64,000 nt of DNA from Gracilaria gracilis. Taxonomy: Eukaryota > Rhodophyta > Florideophyceae > Gracilariales > Gracilariaceae. Both the position numbers and the translations under genes were made by a program. Shown here piece by piece: positions 33,201-42,368 of this stretch. A model generated the notes under the pieces. The model was not told where the DNA came from and did no database searches. It was given only the letters and a program-made list of their open reading frames with translations. The stretch lies in NCBI GenBank assembly GCA_030374805.1, contig JARGSG010000017.1:434001-498000 (forward strand), given 5' to 3'. Numbering within the stretch: the stretch's first letter is position 1; each line of letters opens with the position of its first letter.

Positions 33201-33819
33201 TTTGCGTTTAAATAGGTTGCTGTGTTGCTGCGCAAACATTACGTCTTCTCGACTTTACCCACTATTTTAGCTGGAGACCTAATAAAGAGTCTCAAACCAG
33301 GAAAAATATGAGGAAATTGATTCTGATGATGAAGATTTGAGTGAAGAACACCGAGCAACACGTAGGGCGGCAGAGCATTTGCTTCTTTCCGGAATTTTCA
33401 AGACTGAAGGAGAGTTTGATACTGCATGGGTATCAGCGTGGAAAGCCGTACGTCGCAAATTTCGCACACAATTTGCAATATACATTCCAATCATGAAGGA
33501 CGCTGGATTCAAAAAAGTGCCGCAGCTTCCATCTGTGATATTTTGTTCGAAAGAGAGACGTATTATCAGCATATACAGTCTTGGACTCCTTAACATGAAG
33601 ATTGGAAAGCACTTCCAAGAACTACTAATTGGTGACAGGAGTGAATTGAAGTCAGCTCATGGGCCAGAGTGGGTGAAAGAAGTGCGAAGGCTCAACAGAA
33701 CTTTGAAAGCATTAGCAAATAGATCTAGTGAAGCTGATAGTATGGTGGCGTTTAATAGGTTGTTCGTGAAGGAACTACTGTCACATGTAGATATTAAACG
33801 CCTTGAGAATGAGTTCTAA
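30299..33819 (+). CDS. Spliced accessory gene of CACTA-like element 2, carrying a nested transposon in an intron
   Basis: Exon 1 runs from the ATG at 30299 to 30886 (196 codons, phase 0), before a GTGCGT donor. It encodes an Arg/Ser/Gly-rich head and a helical coiled-coil-like segment (MREMIEEQRRGNALLEGL). A middle exon ends at 31345 (RALEPLRNEM) before GTAAGA in phase 0; its acceptor is unclear (between about 30,980 and 31,090). The last exon starts at 33301 after AACCAG, is in phase 0, reads EKYEEIDSDDEDLSEEHR and stops at 33819. It holds a Trp-containing helical domain (FDTAWVSAWKAVRRKFR). The 1,955-bp intron between the last two exons contains the transposon 31,478-33,280; without it the intron would be about 150 bp. 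Product not recognised. It could be a DNA-binding or BEN-like helper, but I cannot show it. Confidence 0.45.
31519..31796. repeat. Array of five consecutive hairpins
   Basis: Between the left TIR and the transposase ATG, five unrelated inverted repeats follow each other. 31519-31556 has a perfect 16-bp stem (GTCAATCGAGGAAACA). 31566-31621 has a 22-bp stem with one mismatch. 31631-31660 has a 10-bp stem (TGACACAGTC). 31683-31723 has a perfect 13-bp stem (CGCAGAGACTGAG). 31733-31796 has outer arms AACGGT and GTGCACA plus an inner 8-bp stem TCGATGAC. Gaps between hairpins are 9, 9, 22 and 9 nt. The stems do not resemble each other. Confidence 0.9.
31809..33085 (+). pseudogene. DDE_Tnp_4-type transposase of the nested element
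   Basis: The ATG at 31809 follows the hairpin array directly. An in-frame TAG at 32052 interrupts the N-terminal part (NFWSQIE, stop, HVSENWNVGRGKKF). The catalytic domain runs from 32,124: Asp in YYATDVTFQ, Asp in STSDIDIFY, DKGYQGA, and Glu in VENFYGRL, the DDE_Tnp_4 pattern. A one-base shift near 32,795 moves the rest (YRWNEKLYD, LTNAHIKRHPLR) into the next frame, ending with a basic tail at 33085. One nonsense and one frameshift, so inactive as written; otherwise full length at about 420 residues. Confidence 0.75.
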
Positions 33820-34575
33820 TATAATTGTCATCGTTGTGAAGGTTTGAAAGCTGTATCCGAACCCTTATAAAGAGAAAGACGTTATGCAAGGAGTAATATG
33901 TTAGCTAGCGGTTGAACGCTTTGGGAGAGTCTACATTAAAAGTTCATTTGGAGCTATGATTTCTTGTTCTCCTCGATGTGCGTTATAGCAACGGTTAAGT
34001 TACGCTGTGACAGTTTCCATTTGCGCAGTTACACGTAATGCTACAATGGATGTTCTGTCGGGCACGCTAAGAAAGAAAGCGATATCGGAGACTACCGTCT
34101 CAATCAAATTACCTCACGTTCAAATGCTGGGTTTCTGTGGGATTTGAATTTTGAGCTGTTTGTAACCCTCCGACGGGAACGGTTCTGGGATATTGTCTGA
34201 CCGTCGCTGACTGTTCCTGCTGCAAAGTTCCTGTTTTTTCCGAAACGGCCTCAAAATCTATCGGTGGGAACGCTGGTGTGGTTTGTGATGGACTTTATGC
34301 GCATGATGCGCATAAAGTCCTCTACACAGCGCAATAACAGTGTTCACCTGTACCTGTAGATTCTCCGGGGGTCGTGTACACAGATGTGTTCACGCACCGC
34401 TCAGAGCTGATCCAATGAGTGGATCAAACTGTCCGCAATGGCGATTGTTGGTTGGTTTCGCAGCCCCCCCTCCCCAAGATCATCTTGATGGTGCTCCGTA
34501 GCGCCACCACCGACACCCAAGGAGCGCGTCGAAGCAGTTCGAGCAACGCGTCGCCTCTGGCCACCGCCCGCCAAC
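33820..34575. other. Intergenic stretch before the gene island
   Basis: No gene seen. It contains the palindrome at 34290-34320. The last 200 bp before 34576 is the likely promoter and leader of the PUS7 gene. Confidence 0.4.
34290..34330. repeat. Perfect 31-nt palindrome plus a 25-bp word shared with the DIRS-like element
   Basis: 34290-34304 (GGACTTTATGCGCAT) and 34306-34320 are exact reverse complements around one G. The right arm continues to 34330, and 34306-34330 is identical over 25 bases to 21212-21236, just inside the left repeat of the DIRS/PAT-like element. It may be a broken end of that family. Confidence 0.75.
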
Positions 34576-37434
34576 ATGCCTGTCACCGAGGCAGATGTGG
34601 CCATAACCGAACGTCTCAGCGCTCATAAACCGTTCCGCGCCGTCCTCAAGCAAAGCGTAGATGACTTCATCGTCAACGAAATCAGTCAACAACATCAAGT
34701 GCTAAGGCTCACCACATTACCGCGTGCCAGTCCGAAGCGCCCGCGTCCACCGTCGCCCTCACCTTCAAGCATACCGTTTTCCGAAATCGATCAATTCTTC
34801 CCGTCGCCCGATCCTCCGCCGTCCGCTGCGCTTTCTGCCGCCATCTCTGAAGCTAGCACTTCGCATGCTTTCCCGGTTCTGAAGGACAAGCATTCCAGAA
34901 CAAAGCTGCATCAATGGGTGCGACAATATCTGCCCTCGTTTGTTGGCGACACTCTACAGACCGATGACGGACAGGTAGTTCGCATTCGCCGACGTTCTGA
35001 CACACGGCCTTGGAAACGTCGTCGTAGAGACAGCGATAAGAACGACCAAAACGGCGCACAGCCTCAACAAGATGATACGTACGATCCGAGGGAACATCAC
35101 AACCAATATGAAAATTCCTTCCCAAGAAACTCCTTTGTCAATTTTGTGCTCTGGAAGAAGAACCGCGATACCACCGAAGCTTTGACCATGCTCGGGCGAG
35201 CTCTGTCAAGGAACGTCAAGCACTTTTTCTATGCCGGTACGAAGGATAAGCGTGGTGTTACCACACAGCTCGTACAGATACGTGGAGTTCAAGAAGGAGA
35301 TCTTGCGCGCGCCAATTCCAAGCTATTGCAGCGAGACCGTAATCGCGCGTCGGTGCTTGTTGGGAATGTTTCCTTGGCGAGCACTTCTAAATCGTCACAC
35401 CTTCGTCTTGGCGATTTGAAAGGGAATCGATTCACGCTCGTCTTGCGCGACGTCGAAGAAGGTCGTGATGATAGTATTCAGACTGCGTCCAACAGCATTC
35501 GCGAAGTGGGCTTCATCAACTATTTTGGTTTGCAGCGTTTCGGGTCTGGTGTGTCCCCCACTCATGTGACTGGATTTGCAGTTCTGAGAGGGGACTTTAA
35601 GGAGGTCTGTCGTCGCATTCTTCTACCGCTGCGAATTGGTCAAGATGACACCAAAATGAATCCCGGTCGAAAACGCTTTGTGCAAGCACTGGACCAGTTT
35701 GCGGAAGGAGAGATCACGGCATGTCAGCTACTATCAGAGCTTGCGCCCTGGCAACGCATTGAACGCGCCATTGTTGATTCGTTTGCGAGTGATGAAAGGA
35801 GAGGTGTTGATGTTCCCGACTATCGGAAAGCCTTCGGAAGGTTGCCTAGGTTTCTGCGCATGATGTATGGACATGCTGTGCAGAGCTATCTTTGGAATGT
35901 CATGGCGTCAGAGCGAATTGGGCTGAGCAAGCCAGACTCGACGAACAATAAGCATGCCATTGAGGGTGACTTGATTGCAGAAGCAGATGTGTCTGAAGAA
36001 GAACTTTCCTTTAAAACTAAGGTGCGGCCGGTCACTAAGGAAGAGGAAGAGAGGAAGTCCATTTCCGTGCATAATGTATTAATACCTGTACTAGGGTCAG
36101 AAGTCCAACTACCATCTGTTCCGTATGCAAGGAAGGTCAAAGAAATCATTGAAGCAGAGAAGCTGGATTTTAAGACACATGCCAAGTCGGAATATCAAGT
36201 GAAAGGAACTTATCGTCGCCTGCTCGCTGTTCCGAAAGATTTTGAGTCAAAGTTTGTTTCATACAGCGACAAGCGTGACATAGTAGTCCCATCAGAAGTT
36301 GAAGCCCTTGTGGCTGAACTGAACCGCAAGGAGACAACTTCTCACGGAAATAGTACAAAAAAAAACGAGGAATCCATGAGCAAAAGAGTAAACTGTGTTT
36401 CTGATCCACAAGGACCCAATGAAGGTCAAAAGATCCAAGAAAAGATGGACGCAGAGGTGATAAACGGAGAGATTGGAAAGGATGGCGGTTCGCCGACCGT
36501 TGAGCATGGTGAAAAGCGCGATGGTGCTCCCCAAGAGCATGAGGTGGGCGAATCCCAGAGTAAGGAGTCCTCCAAGGAGGACGCACATGACGGAAAGGAT
36601 AGCGTGGCTCAGGAAATGGAACTAGAGGCAGTTGAAAGTGATGCAGGTCAAGAACACGCCAGCGAAAGCGTAGACATCCCGAAAGAATCACAGAAAGGCG
36701 TTGGAGATAACCCTGCTGATGGTGGGATAAGCAAAGATGAATCCGCTGAACAATCTAAGGATGAAGCAATTGGGTTAGAGGAAGGCGAAGGGACAGAAGC
36801 CACCGGAAAAGATGAAGCCAGCGGTGATGTCCAAATCGAGGATACGGCAAAGGACCAAAAGGGCGACCAGGCAAAAGAAAACACCGAAGCGATTGAAGCG
36901 AAAGATGCAAGCATAAACAAGAGTACAGATATTGGACTGGTGGCCAAGGATGAGGTCGACGGTCAGCAAGGCACTGGTGAGGCGAAGGAAAACAAGGATG
37001 TTAGTGATGGGAGCGGTGCAGTCCCGGTTACACAAGAGGTATCCGAAGGGGAAGCGATAGGTAGTGATGCTGTCCGCCTAGTGCAAAATATAGAGGAGCA
37101 AACTGTTCCGGGGAAGGTCAGCAAAGAACAGCCAGACGAGAAAAACGTACTCGTAGAGGATGCTTCGCACGACAAAGCAGAGGACGCTAGCGGTAATGAC
37201 GTGGTGCCTCATCAACTACCGGCTTCCATGGAAGTCGGTGGTAACATCAATGTCGAATCAGGATACCTAAGCAAGTCTGACAGGGATGAAGGCAATGGCG
37301 AGGGCAAGCCCCGAAGAGCTTTGATTATCTCGTTTAGCTTGGGGTGTGCAGAGTATGCGACCATGTTGGTTCGCGAGTTAACTGGTTATGAGAGTTCCAC
37401 AGCAGCGCAAAAAGCGCTTCAAACAAGTTTATAG
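34576..37434 (+). CDS. PUS7: Multisubstrate tRNA/mRNA pseudouridine synthase, TruD/PUS7 family
   Basis: 952 residues, intronless, ATG at 34576. The N-terminal block ITERLSAHKPFRAVLKQSVDDFIVNEI is typical of PUS7. The catalytic-site block FYAGTKDKRGVTTQ (about residues 218-231) contains the Asp expected to make the covalent step; INYFGLQRFGSG follows near residue 315. These enzymes convert uridine to pseudouridine at position 13 or 35 of tRNAs and in some mRNAs and snRNAs. Oddity: the closing strand-helix of the TruD fold (ALIISFSL ... YATMLVREL) comes only at residues 913-935, after a 335-residue Glu/Asp/Lys-rich, low-complexity segment (about 575-910) that other family members lack there. 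Its repeated EGEA, KDEA and GEGT words suggest an expanded disordered insert. It faces hisC tail to tail. Confidence 0.9.
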   Translation: MPVTEADVAITERLSAHKPFRAVLKQSVDDFIVNEISQQHQVLRLTTLPRASPKRPRPPSPSPSSIPFSEIDQFFPSPDPPPSAALSAAISEASTSHAFPVLKDKHSRTKLHQWVRQYLPSFVGDTLQTDDGQVVRIRRRSDTRPWKRRRRDSDKNDQNGAQPQQDDTYDPREHHNQYENSFPRNSFVNFVLWKKNRDTTEALTMLGRALSRNVKHFFYAGTKDKRGVTTQLVQIRGVQEGDLARANSKLLQRDRNRASVLVGNVSLASTSKSSHLRLGDLKGNRFTLVLRDVEEGRDDSIQTASNSIREVGFINYFGLQRFGSGVSPTHVTGFAVLRGDFKEVCRRILLPLRIGQDDTKMNPGRKRFVQALDQFAEGEITACQLLSELAPWQRIERAIVDSFASDERRGVDVPDYRKAFGRLPRFLRMMYGHAVQSYLWNVMASERIGLSKPDSTNNKHAIEGDLIAEADVSEEELSFKTKVRPVTKEEEERKSISVHNVLIPVLGSEVQLPSVPYARKVKEIIEAEKLDFKTHAKSEYQVKGTYRRLLAVPKDFESKFVSYSDKRDIVVPSEVEALVAELNRKETTSHGNSTKKNEESMSKRVNCVSDPQGPNEGQKIQEKMDAEVINGEIGKDGGSPTVEHGEKRDGAPQEHEVGESQSKESSKEDAHDGKDSVAQEMELEAVESDAGQEHASESVDIPKESQKGVGDNPADGGISKDESAEQSKDEAIGLEEGEGTEATGKDEASGDVQIEDTAKDQKGDQAKENTEAIEAKDASINKSTDIGLVAKDEVDGQQGTGEAKENKDVSDGSGAVPVTQEVSEGEAIGSDAVRLVQNIEEQTVPGKVSKEQPDEKNVLVEDASHDKAEDASGNDVVPHQLPASMEVGGNINVESGYLSKSDRDEGNGEGKPRRALIISFSLGCAEYATMLVRELTGYESSTAAQKALQTSL

Positions 37435-37839
37435 CAACCTTCACGGCGAGAATAATAAAACAGATCAAACGAACCATCCTCGCTTCGCAATGTGAAAAAG
37501 TAGTTCGGTCGTGTACAGTGACAGGCGGACAGAGCAAACCCAGAGCACACCAAGACCGAACGAGAAGGAGCTCTCCAAGGTTGGAACCAGATGTTATGCT
37601 ACAGAGTCTGGCCACGAGCATAACTTGTACAATAAGTCTCCAGTGCAAGGTTGGGTTGCAAATTGAAAGCGTCACCATGGCAGAGTGCGCACACCACAGA
37701 CTCAGCATCATTGGGGAGTAAGAGCAATGTCATGAATATGATCTCCGAGACAAAAATGATGCTGTCGTTGTCGGGGAAGGCAAAACTATGACGAAAGCGG
37801 CCAGGTTCACAGGAAAAGCGTTTCGAAAGGAACTTACGT

Positions 37840-39078
37840 TTACAAGCTATTCAATTCGTCCAGCGCAGAGTACATGGCTTCCATTTGTTGTTCTGTACCC
37901 ATGGATATTCGAATACAATCAGTCAAACCCGGAGTTGTATAGTATCGTATCAAAATGCCGCGGTCGGCCAACTGCTGCTTAACCTGGGCAGCATCGCGAC
38001 CGCCTCCAACGCGACAAAGGACGTAATTCGATTGCGACGGATAAGGCCGGAGCCATTCATACTTGGTGATCCTGTCGTAAAAGATGTGACGTTGGCTCAC
38101 CATGCGATCTACCTTGGCCAACAAATCATGCTTCTGTTGGATGGAGACTATGCCCGCAATCTGGCCGGCGACAGACACATTGTACGGTTGCTTGATTTTC
38201 CACATATGCTTTATGATCGGTAGAGGAAATGCTCCATATCCGACACGCATGCCCGCCAACGCGGCCCATTTCGAAAACGTACGCAGCACAACTAGGTTAT
38301 CATAAGAAGGAACCCACGAAAGTATGTTGACGTCCGCAAACTCAAAATATGCTTCATCAATGACAACCACTGTCGGTAAAGCAAGAAGACGTTTAACATC
38401 ATCTTCTGACAGCACGCTACCATCCGGATTGTTCGGACTCGCCACGAAGACGAGCTTGGGCGGGAACTGTTCGTCGGCAAACACGCGTTCTATTGCGGCG
38501 ATATCGACTTCAAAATCTGCACCTCTGGGAACGTTAATAATGCGCGCACCGTTCACATCGGCATCAAACTTGTACATGCCAAAAGTGGGCGGGCAGTTGA
38601 CAATGGCATCCTGCGTACCGGGGGTGACAAACAGTCGAAACAACAAGTCAATGAGCTCATCAGCGCCAGCACCCGCCAGGATATACTCCTTCGGCACCCG
38701 GGTATAGTCGGCGAGAGCGTCGCGCAAGAAGGACGATTCGGGGTCTGGGTAAATGTGCAGGTATTTGGCATCGGCAAGCGCAGACGCGACGGAAGGCGCC
38801 GGGCCGAACGGGTTCTCGTTGGCATCCAGCTTGACAATGTCCGACGGGTGGCGTCCGAGCTTCTCGGCAAGCACTTCGTACGGGAGAATCGGGGTGTAAG
38901 GCGCGATTTGGCGGAGCGCTGGTCGTATTGAGTCCTCGGGCGAATACCGTTTGGTGGCGTTCATCACGGCTGCTGGAGAGACGCGTGGCTGAACAGCGGT
39001 GATCGCAACGGCGACGGAGCGGCCGGGGGCGAGGCGCAGCGGAACGCATGTCTGGAACGCCGGCGCAGACGTGATCAT
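37840..39078 (-). CDS. hisC: Histidinol-phosphate aminotransferase, probably plastid-targeted
   Basis: 412 residues, ATG at 39078, intronless. It transfers the amino group from glutamate to imidazole-acetol phosphate in histidine biosynthesis, using pyridoxal phosphate. Family marks: LDANENPFGP, IYPDPES, ADELIDLLFRLF, VFVASPNNPDGS, VVIDEAYFEF, and the Schiff-base Lys in RTFSKWAALAGMRVGYG. The C-terminal Arg-containing substrate-binding block is TDCIRISMGT. The first 45 residues are rich in Ala, Val, Ser, Thr and Arg and precede the bacterial start point (SIRPALRQIAPYTP), so they look like a transit peptide. It is divergent from IST1 across 484 bp. No lesions. Confidence 0.93.
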   Translation of the reverse strand: MITSAPAFQTCVPLRLAPGRSVAVAITAVQPRVSPAAVMNATKRYSPEDSIRPALRQIAPYTPILPYEVLAEKLGRHPSDIVKLDANENPFGPAPSVASALADAKYLHIYPDPESSFLRDALADYTRVPKEYILAGAGADELIDLLFRLFVTPGTQDAIVNCPPTFGMYKFDADVNGARIINVPRGADFEVDIAAIERVFADEQFPPKLVFVASPNNPDGSVLSEDDVKRLLALPTVVVIDEAYFEFADVNILSWVPSYDNLVVLRTFSKWAALAGMRVGYGAFPLPIIKHMWKIKQPYNVSVAGQIAGIVSIQQKHDLLAKVDRMVSQRHIFYDRITKYEWLRPYPSQSNYVLCRVGGGRDAAQVKQQLADRGILIRYYTTPGLTDCIRISMGTEQQMEAMYSALDELNSL

Positions 39079-39562
39079 CGTGGAGTGCGGGCGAGCGCGT
39101 AGCGCAACAAGCTGCGGGCGACAGCGCGCTCAGAGGAGATTGCACGATGGATCAACGCCGTTGCGATGCATCGCGCGAGCATCTGTCACAGCAAAGCAGC
39201 TTCACGCGTGGCCACGGGTCCGCGTGGCCAGCGCGCGCGGCTCGGCGAGGTGTAAGCAGCTGAAGGGAAAGGGTGTGCAAAAAATGTATGGCGCAGTCAA
39301 AGGGTGGCAACAACGTGCTTGTTGGCGTGCTGGAGCGCGCCGACATTGCTGGCGCTCCGCATTCAGCTGCACTTGCCGCGCTGGTCAGAGCGCCGCTGCC
39401 ACTGCGAGTGCGCACTTTTAACGAGTGACGTCGAACGCACAGCATACGGCGCGTCTCCACGACAGCTCCCGTCCTCCATAGTAACTAACTCGCGCTTTCT
39501 GCACGCGCCGCACTCCCCGACACCCACTAACTCACCCGTCGCCGCTCACAGTCGCCCCTGAT
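39079..39562. promoter_or_regulatory. Shared divergent promoter region of hisC and IST1
   Basis: 484 bp separate the two ATG codons. The sequence is GC-rich, with CACTCACTAACTCACCC-like pyrimidine-rich leader sequence near the IST1 start. No TATA box is evident. By position it must serve both genes. Confidence 0.4.
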
Positions 39563-40657
39563 ATGAAGGCCATGAAGGGTGTTTTAGCGCGCAAGCTCGC
39601 GCGCGGCCATGAACAGCCCGTTGCGCCGGCTGCCGTTGCGCCGGCTGCTACCATGAAGAATGCTGCGCCCGTTTGGGACGCCACGCGCTTCCGTGTTCTA
39701 CTCAAGATGGCCAAGAACCGCATTGATATCCAGCGTGGGAAGAAGGACAACGAAATTCAGGCCACCAGAATTGTCATCGCCGACCATTTGCGCTCGCACA
39801 AGGAGCCGTTGGCGCGCATTCAAGCCGAACGTATTTTGCGCGAACTGGCGCAGATTACTGCTTTCGACGTCGTGGATACCTTTATTCAACTGCTGCAGAC
39901 GCAGAATAACGTACTTACCGTGCAAAAGGATTTTGATGCCGCGCCTCAGGATGTCAAGGAAAACGTCGCGTCGGTGGTGTTTGCGTCGTCGAGGCTCAAC
40001 GTACCGGAGTTGCAAACGGTGTGTTCAATGCTTCGGCAGCACTTTGGCCCGGCGGTAATCGACCCATTGCTCACCCTCACCGGGCCGAACATCAAGTACA
40101 TCAACAAGACCCTGGCTATCAGCCTGGAAGGAGGCACCCCTGACGGCTATCGCGTTTTAGAGGAGCTGTCAAGTATTGCCACTGAGCATCAGATTAACTG
40201 GATTCCACCACCGGAAGATATCCACCTTGATCAAGCAAGTGGGACACGTATGTCAGACCCAGGTTACTATCGGCCGGAGCGCTTCCCACAAGCGACCAAC
40301 ATTCCAGGCATGGCTGCGCCATCTGCCCCGCCATTCAATATTCCGGGCCATAACCCGTACGACAATACGCCATATGGAGGCGCGCCGTCTGCCCCTCCAC
40401 CAGGGATCCCACCTTCAGCCCCTTCGTTTGATCCGTCAAGTGGGACTTCGGGCACTTTTTATCCGTACCCGGATCCCAATGCGCCTGGACAGCCCCCTAG
40501 TTACATTCCACCACCTCCATCAGCTCCGCATAGTTCGACGAGTCGGAATGATCGCGGGCCTGATGAAGGCGGTGCATCGTTGCCAAACCCGCCTAAACCT
40601 TCTTTTTTGAATGATGATGCATTGGAAGCAAGATTCAGGGACTTGAAAAAGAAATGA
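39563..40657 (+). CDS. IST1: IST1-like regulator of VPS4 in the ESCRT pathway
   Basis: 364 residues, ATG at 39563 (a second Met follows at codon 4), stop TGA. Residues about 30-205 are the helical Ist1 domain: RFRVLLKMAKNRIDIQRGKK, ARIQAERILRE, ASRLNVPELQTV and FGPAVIDPL. IST1 binds CHMP1 and VPS4 and tunes ESCRT-III disassembly at multivesicular bodies and at abscission. Residues 210-345 are Pro/Ser/Gly-rich (APSAPPPGIPPSAPSF). The last residues, DDALEARFRDLKKK, fit the MIT-interacting motif 1 pattern (D..L..R(L/F)..LK), placed exactly where IST1 and CHMP proteins carry it. Intronless, no lesions. GCSH ends 270 bp downstream on the other strand. Confidence 0.85.
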   Translation: MKAMKGVLARKLARGHEQPVAPAAVAPAATMKNAAPVWDATRFRVLLKMAKNRIDIQRGKKDNEIQATRIVIADHLRSHKEPLARIQAERILRELAQITAFDVVDTFIQLLQTQNNVLTVQKDFDAAPQDVKENVASVVFASSRLNVPELQTVCSMLRQHFGPAVIDPLLTLTGPNIKYINKTLAISLEGGTPDGYRVLEELSSIATEHQINWIPPPEDIHLDQASGTRMSDPGYYRPERFPQATNIPGMAAPSAPPFNIPGHNPYDNTPYGGAPSAPPPGIPPSAPSFDPSSGTSGTFYPYPDPNAPGQPPSYIPPPPSAPHSSTSRNDRGPDEGGASLPNPPKPSFLNDDALEARFRDLKKK

Positions 40658-40929
40658 GCACACAATGGTATATATAACGTACATGTAAAAGAAACATAGA
40701 CCAAACAAATCCAACGACACATGTGTATAAACGTTCAACCAATACGAGCTCAAGTGTGTGAAGATGAAGATTTGTATTTAGATATGTAAATGTGTACAAG
40801 ACAGGAAAAACAAACTGGAGTGATGGATCGCTGGAGCTACACATCATAGGTTTACACTGCTGCAACAGAGCGGGAGAATCATTCCAGAGCATAAATACTG
40901 AGACGTACAAAGCTCTAGTATTGATAACT

Positions 40930-41475
40930 CTATTCCTCTGATTCAATGACCTTTTCATATTCATCTGTAGTCAGGAGCTTGTCAAACTCATCCTGGTCAG
41001 AAACCTTGACCTTGAACAGCCAGCCATCATTATGCGGCTGTTTGTTAATCAGGTCAGGGGTGTCTTTCAGATCGTCATTGACGTCAACGACTTCGCCGGT
41101 TAAAGGCGAGTAGATGTCGGCGGCCGCCTTCACAGATTCGACGGTAGCAGCGCGTTCCCCTGATTCAACTTCAGAGCCCATGTCCGGCAAATCCGCGAAC
41201 ACGATATCGCCCAGTTTGACCTGCGCGTGATGAGTGATACCGATGGTAGCTACATCTCCGTCCAGCTTGGCCCACTCATGAGAATCTACGTACTTGCGAT
41301 CGCTCGGGACTTCGCGGGCGGTAGCACACTGTTAGCCAAGATTCGCCAGCAAACCAAAGCAATAGACAGGGTGCAACTTACAGGACGAGAAGGCACGTAC
41401 GAAGGCTGGACGTGCAAAAGTGGGAGCGGTTTGTGCAATACGACGCAACGGAAGAGAGCGGAGAAGAGTGGCCAT
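40930..41475 (-). CDS. GCSH: Glycine cleavage system H protein, organelle-targeted, one intron
   Basis: Two exons. Exon 1 starts with the ATG at 41475 and encodes a basic, hydroxylated presequence (MATLLRSLPLRRIAQTAPTF). Exon 2 ends with the stop at 40930 and holds the lipoyl domain: KYVDSHEWAKLDGD, ITHHAQVKLGDIVF, and the lipoylated Lys in ATVESVKAAADIYSP. The H protein carries the aminomethyl intermediate between the P, T and L proteins of the glycine decarboxylase complex in mitochondria. Splicing: donor GTACGT at 41400 with acceptor AACAG ending at 41329 gives a 72-bp phase-0 intron and a protein of 157 residues; donor GTAAGT at 41381 with acceptor GAAG ending at 41310 is an alternative, also in frame. 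Length fits the family. Confidence 0.9.
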
Positions 41476-41979
41476 GGTTGAGCTAAACGTGGACGCAGGC
41501 GCAACAAGATTGGCAAGGAGATGATCGATCAGAGGCGGCTCGGGGAAAGATTACGGTGAAGGCGAGTGCAGCTTTATCCCTGATGCAGAGACGTAACGGG
41601 GGGCTAAAGATGGACGAGCAATCGCGCTTGGACGAGAGCAGAAGGGCGCCATTGTGTGGCTGGCGAGGCAGATCGCGTGCATCCACCTGAACCAGATCGG
41701 CGCGTGGCGCATCCTGCCACTCGACCACGTGTCGTACAAACGTGTCCGTCCTGTATGCCCTTTTGCCGCGACTCTTCTCTGAGGTCTTCAGAATCTGAAC
41801 TTCAGAATCTGAACTTCAGATGCAGTCGTCCGCAAAAATGCGCCGAGTCCTCTCCCCAATTGCTTTCTTCCTCAAACGGCCTCCTTTGTGTCTCAACGCG
41901 AGCCGGGAATGTTTGTTTCTTTCCGAGAGGTCTTTACCAGAGAACGAAAGAGCTCGACTATATATATATGGACGACTCA

Positions 41980-42340
41980 CGACTGCCGCAGACACCCATT
42001 GGCATAGACGTGACTGTAGTCAGTCCCAAGACCGCTACGTATTTAGCTACCGCCGCAAAAGAAACAACCGATACGCAGCTGCTGCGTCCAAAGCTGAGAG
42101 CCAAGCACATCAAGTATTCACAGCGACGTGAAACAAGCGGCGTACGCCTAGTGCCGTTCGCTTTTGACATCCACGGGGCGGTGGGGCAAGAAGGGAAGGC
42201 CTTCGTCCGGCAACTGGTAGAATTCGCCAGCACACTGCGGCGCACAAACCCTGCACTTGATATACAACGCCGTTTAGCTGCGATTGGAGCGCACTGCACT
42301 CATTTAATAAAGCCATCATCATCTTCTTCCGAGTCTCGCC
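41980..42340 (+). pseudogene. Relic of a non-LTR retroelement protein, C-terminal part
   Basis: An open stretch reads RLPQTPIGIDVTVVSPKTAT, then KLRAKHIKYSQRR and VRLVPFAFDIHGAVGQEG, then FASTLRR. This series (DVTV.nP.s..yl, then K..KY, then F.PFa.e..G..G) is what follows reverse transcriptase in some non-LTR retroelement proteins. The RT itself is absent here. The surrounding open frame (41,656-42,798) continues by chance antisense to the Lys-rich tail of RPA43. Assignment by recall of the pattern only. Confidence 0.35.
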
Positions 42341-42368
42341 AGTCCGCCACGACGTTGCCAGACCTTAG

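Larger units (their letters stand above)
31478..33280 (+). mobile_element. Nested 1,803-bp DDE_Tnp_4 (Harbinger-like) transposon
   Basis: Terminal inverted repeats start AG..CTCCA..TAAAATAGTG at 31478 and, reversed, at 33280 (17 of 21 positions match). Flanking 3-bp duplication AAT at 31475-31477 and 33281-33283, as expected for PIF/Harbinger-like elements. One transposase gene, one hairpin array. It sits inside an intron of the accessory gene above, only 17 bp after the duplication from the 3' splice site. Confidence 0.7.

Noticed and set aside
33060..33320. Splicing of the DDE_Tnp_4 transposase onto the 33,301 exon through the GTTAGT at 33083
   Set aside because: The phases do not agree (phase 1 to phase 0) and give immediate stops; the 31346 donor joins in phase 0, and TIRs with an AAT duplication end the transposon before the exon.
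34401..34698. Minus-strand open frames overlapping the PUS7 start
   Set aside because: Shadows of the GC-rich leader and first codons; no homology.
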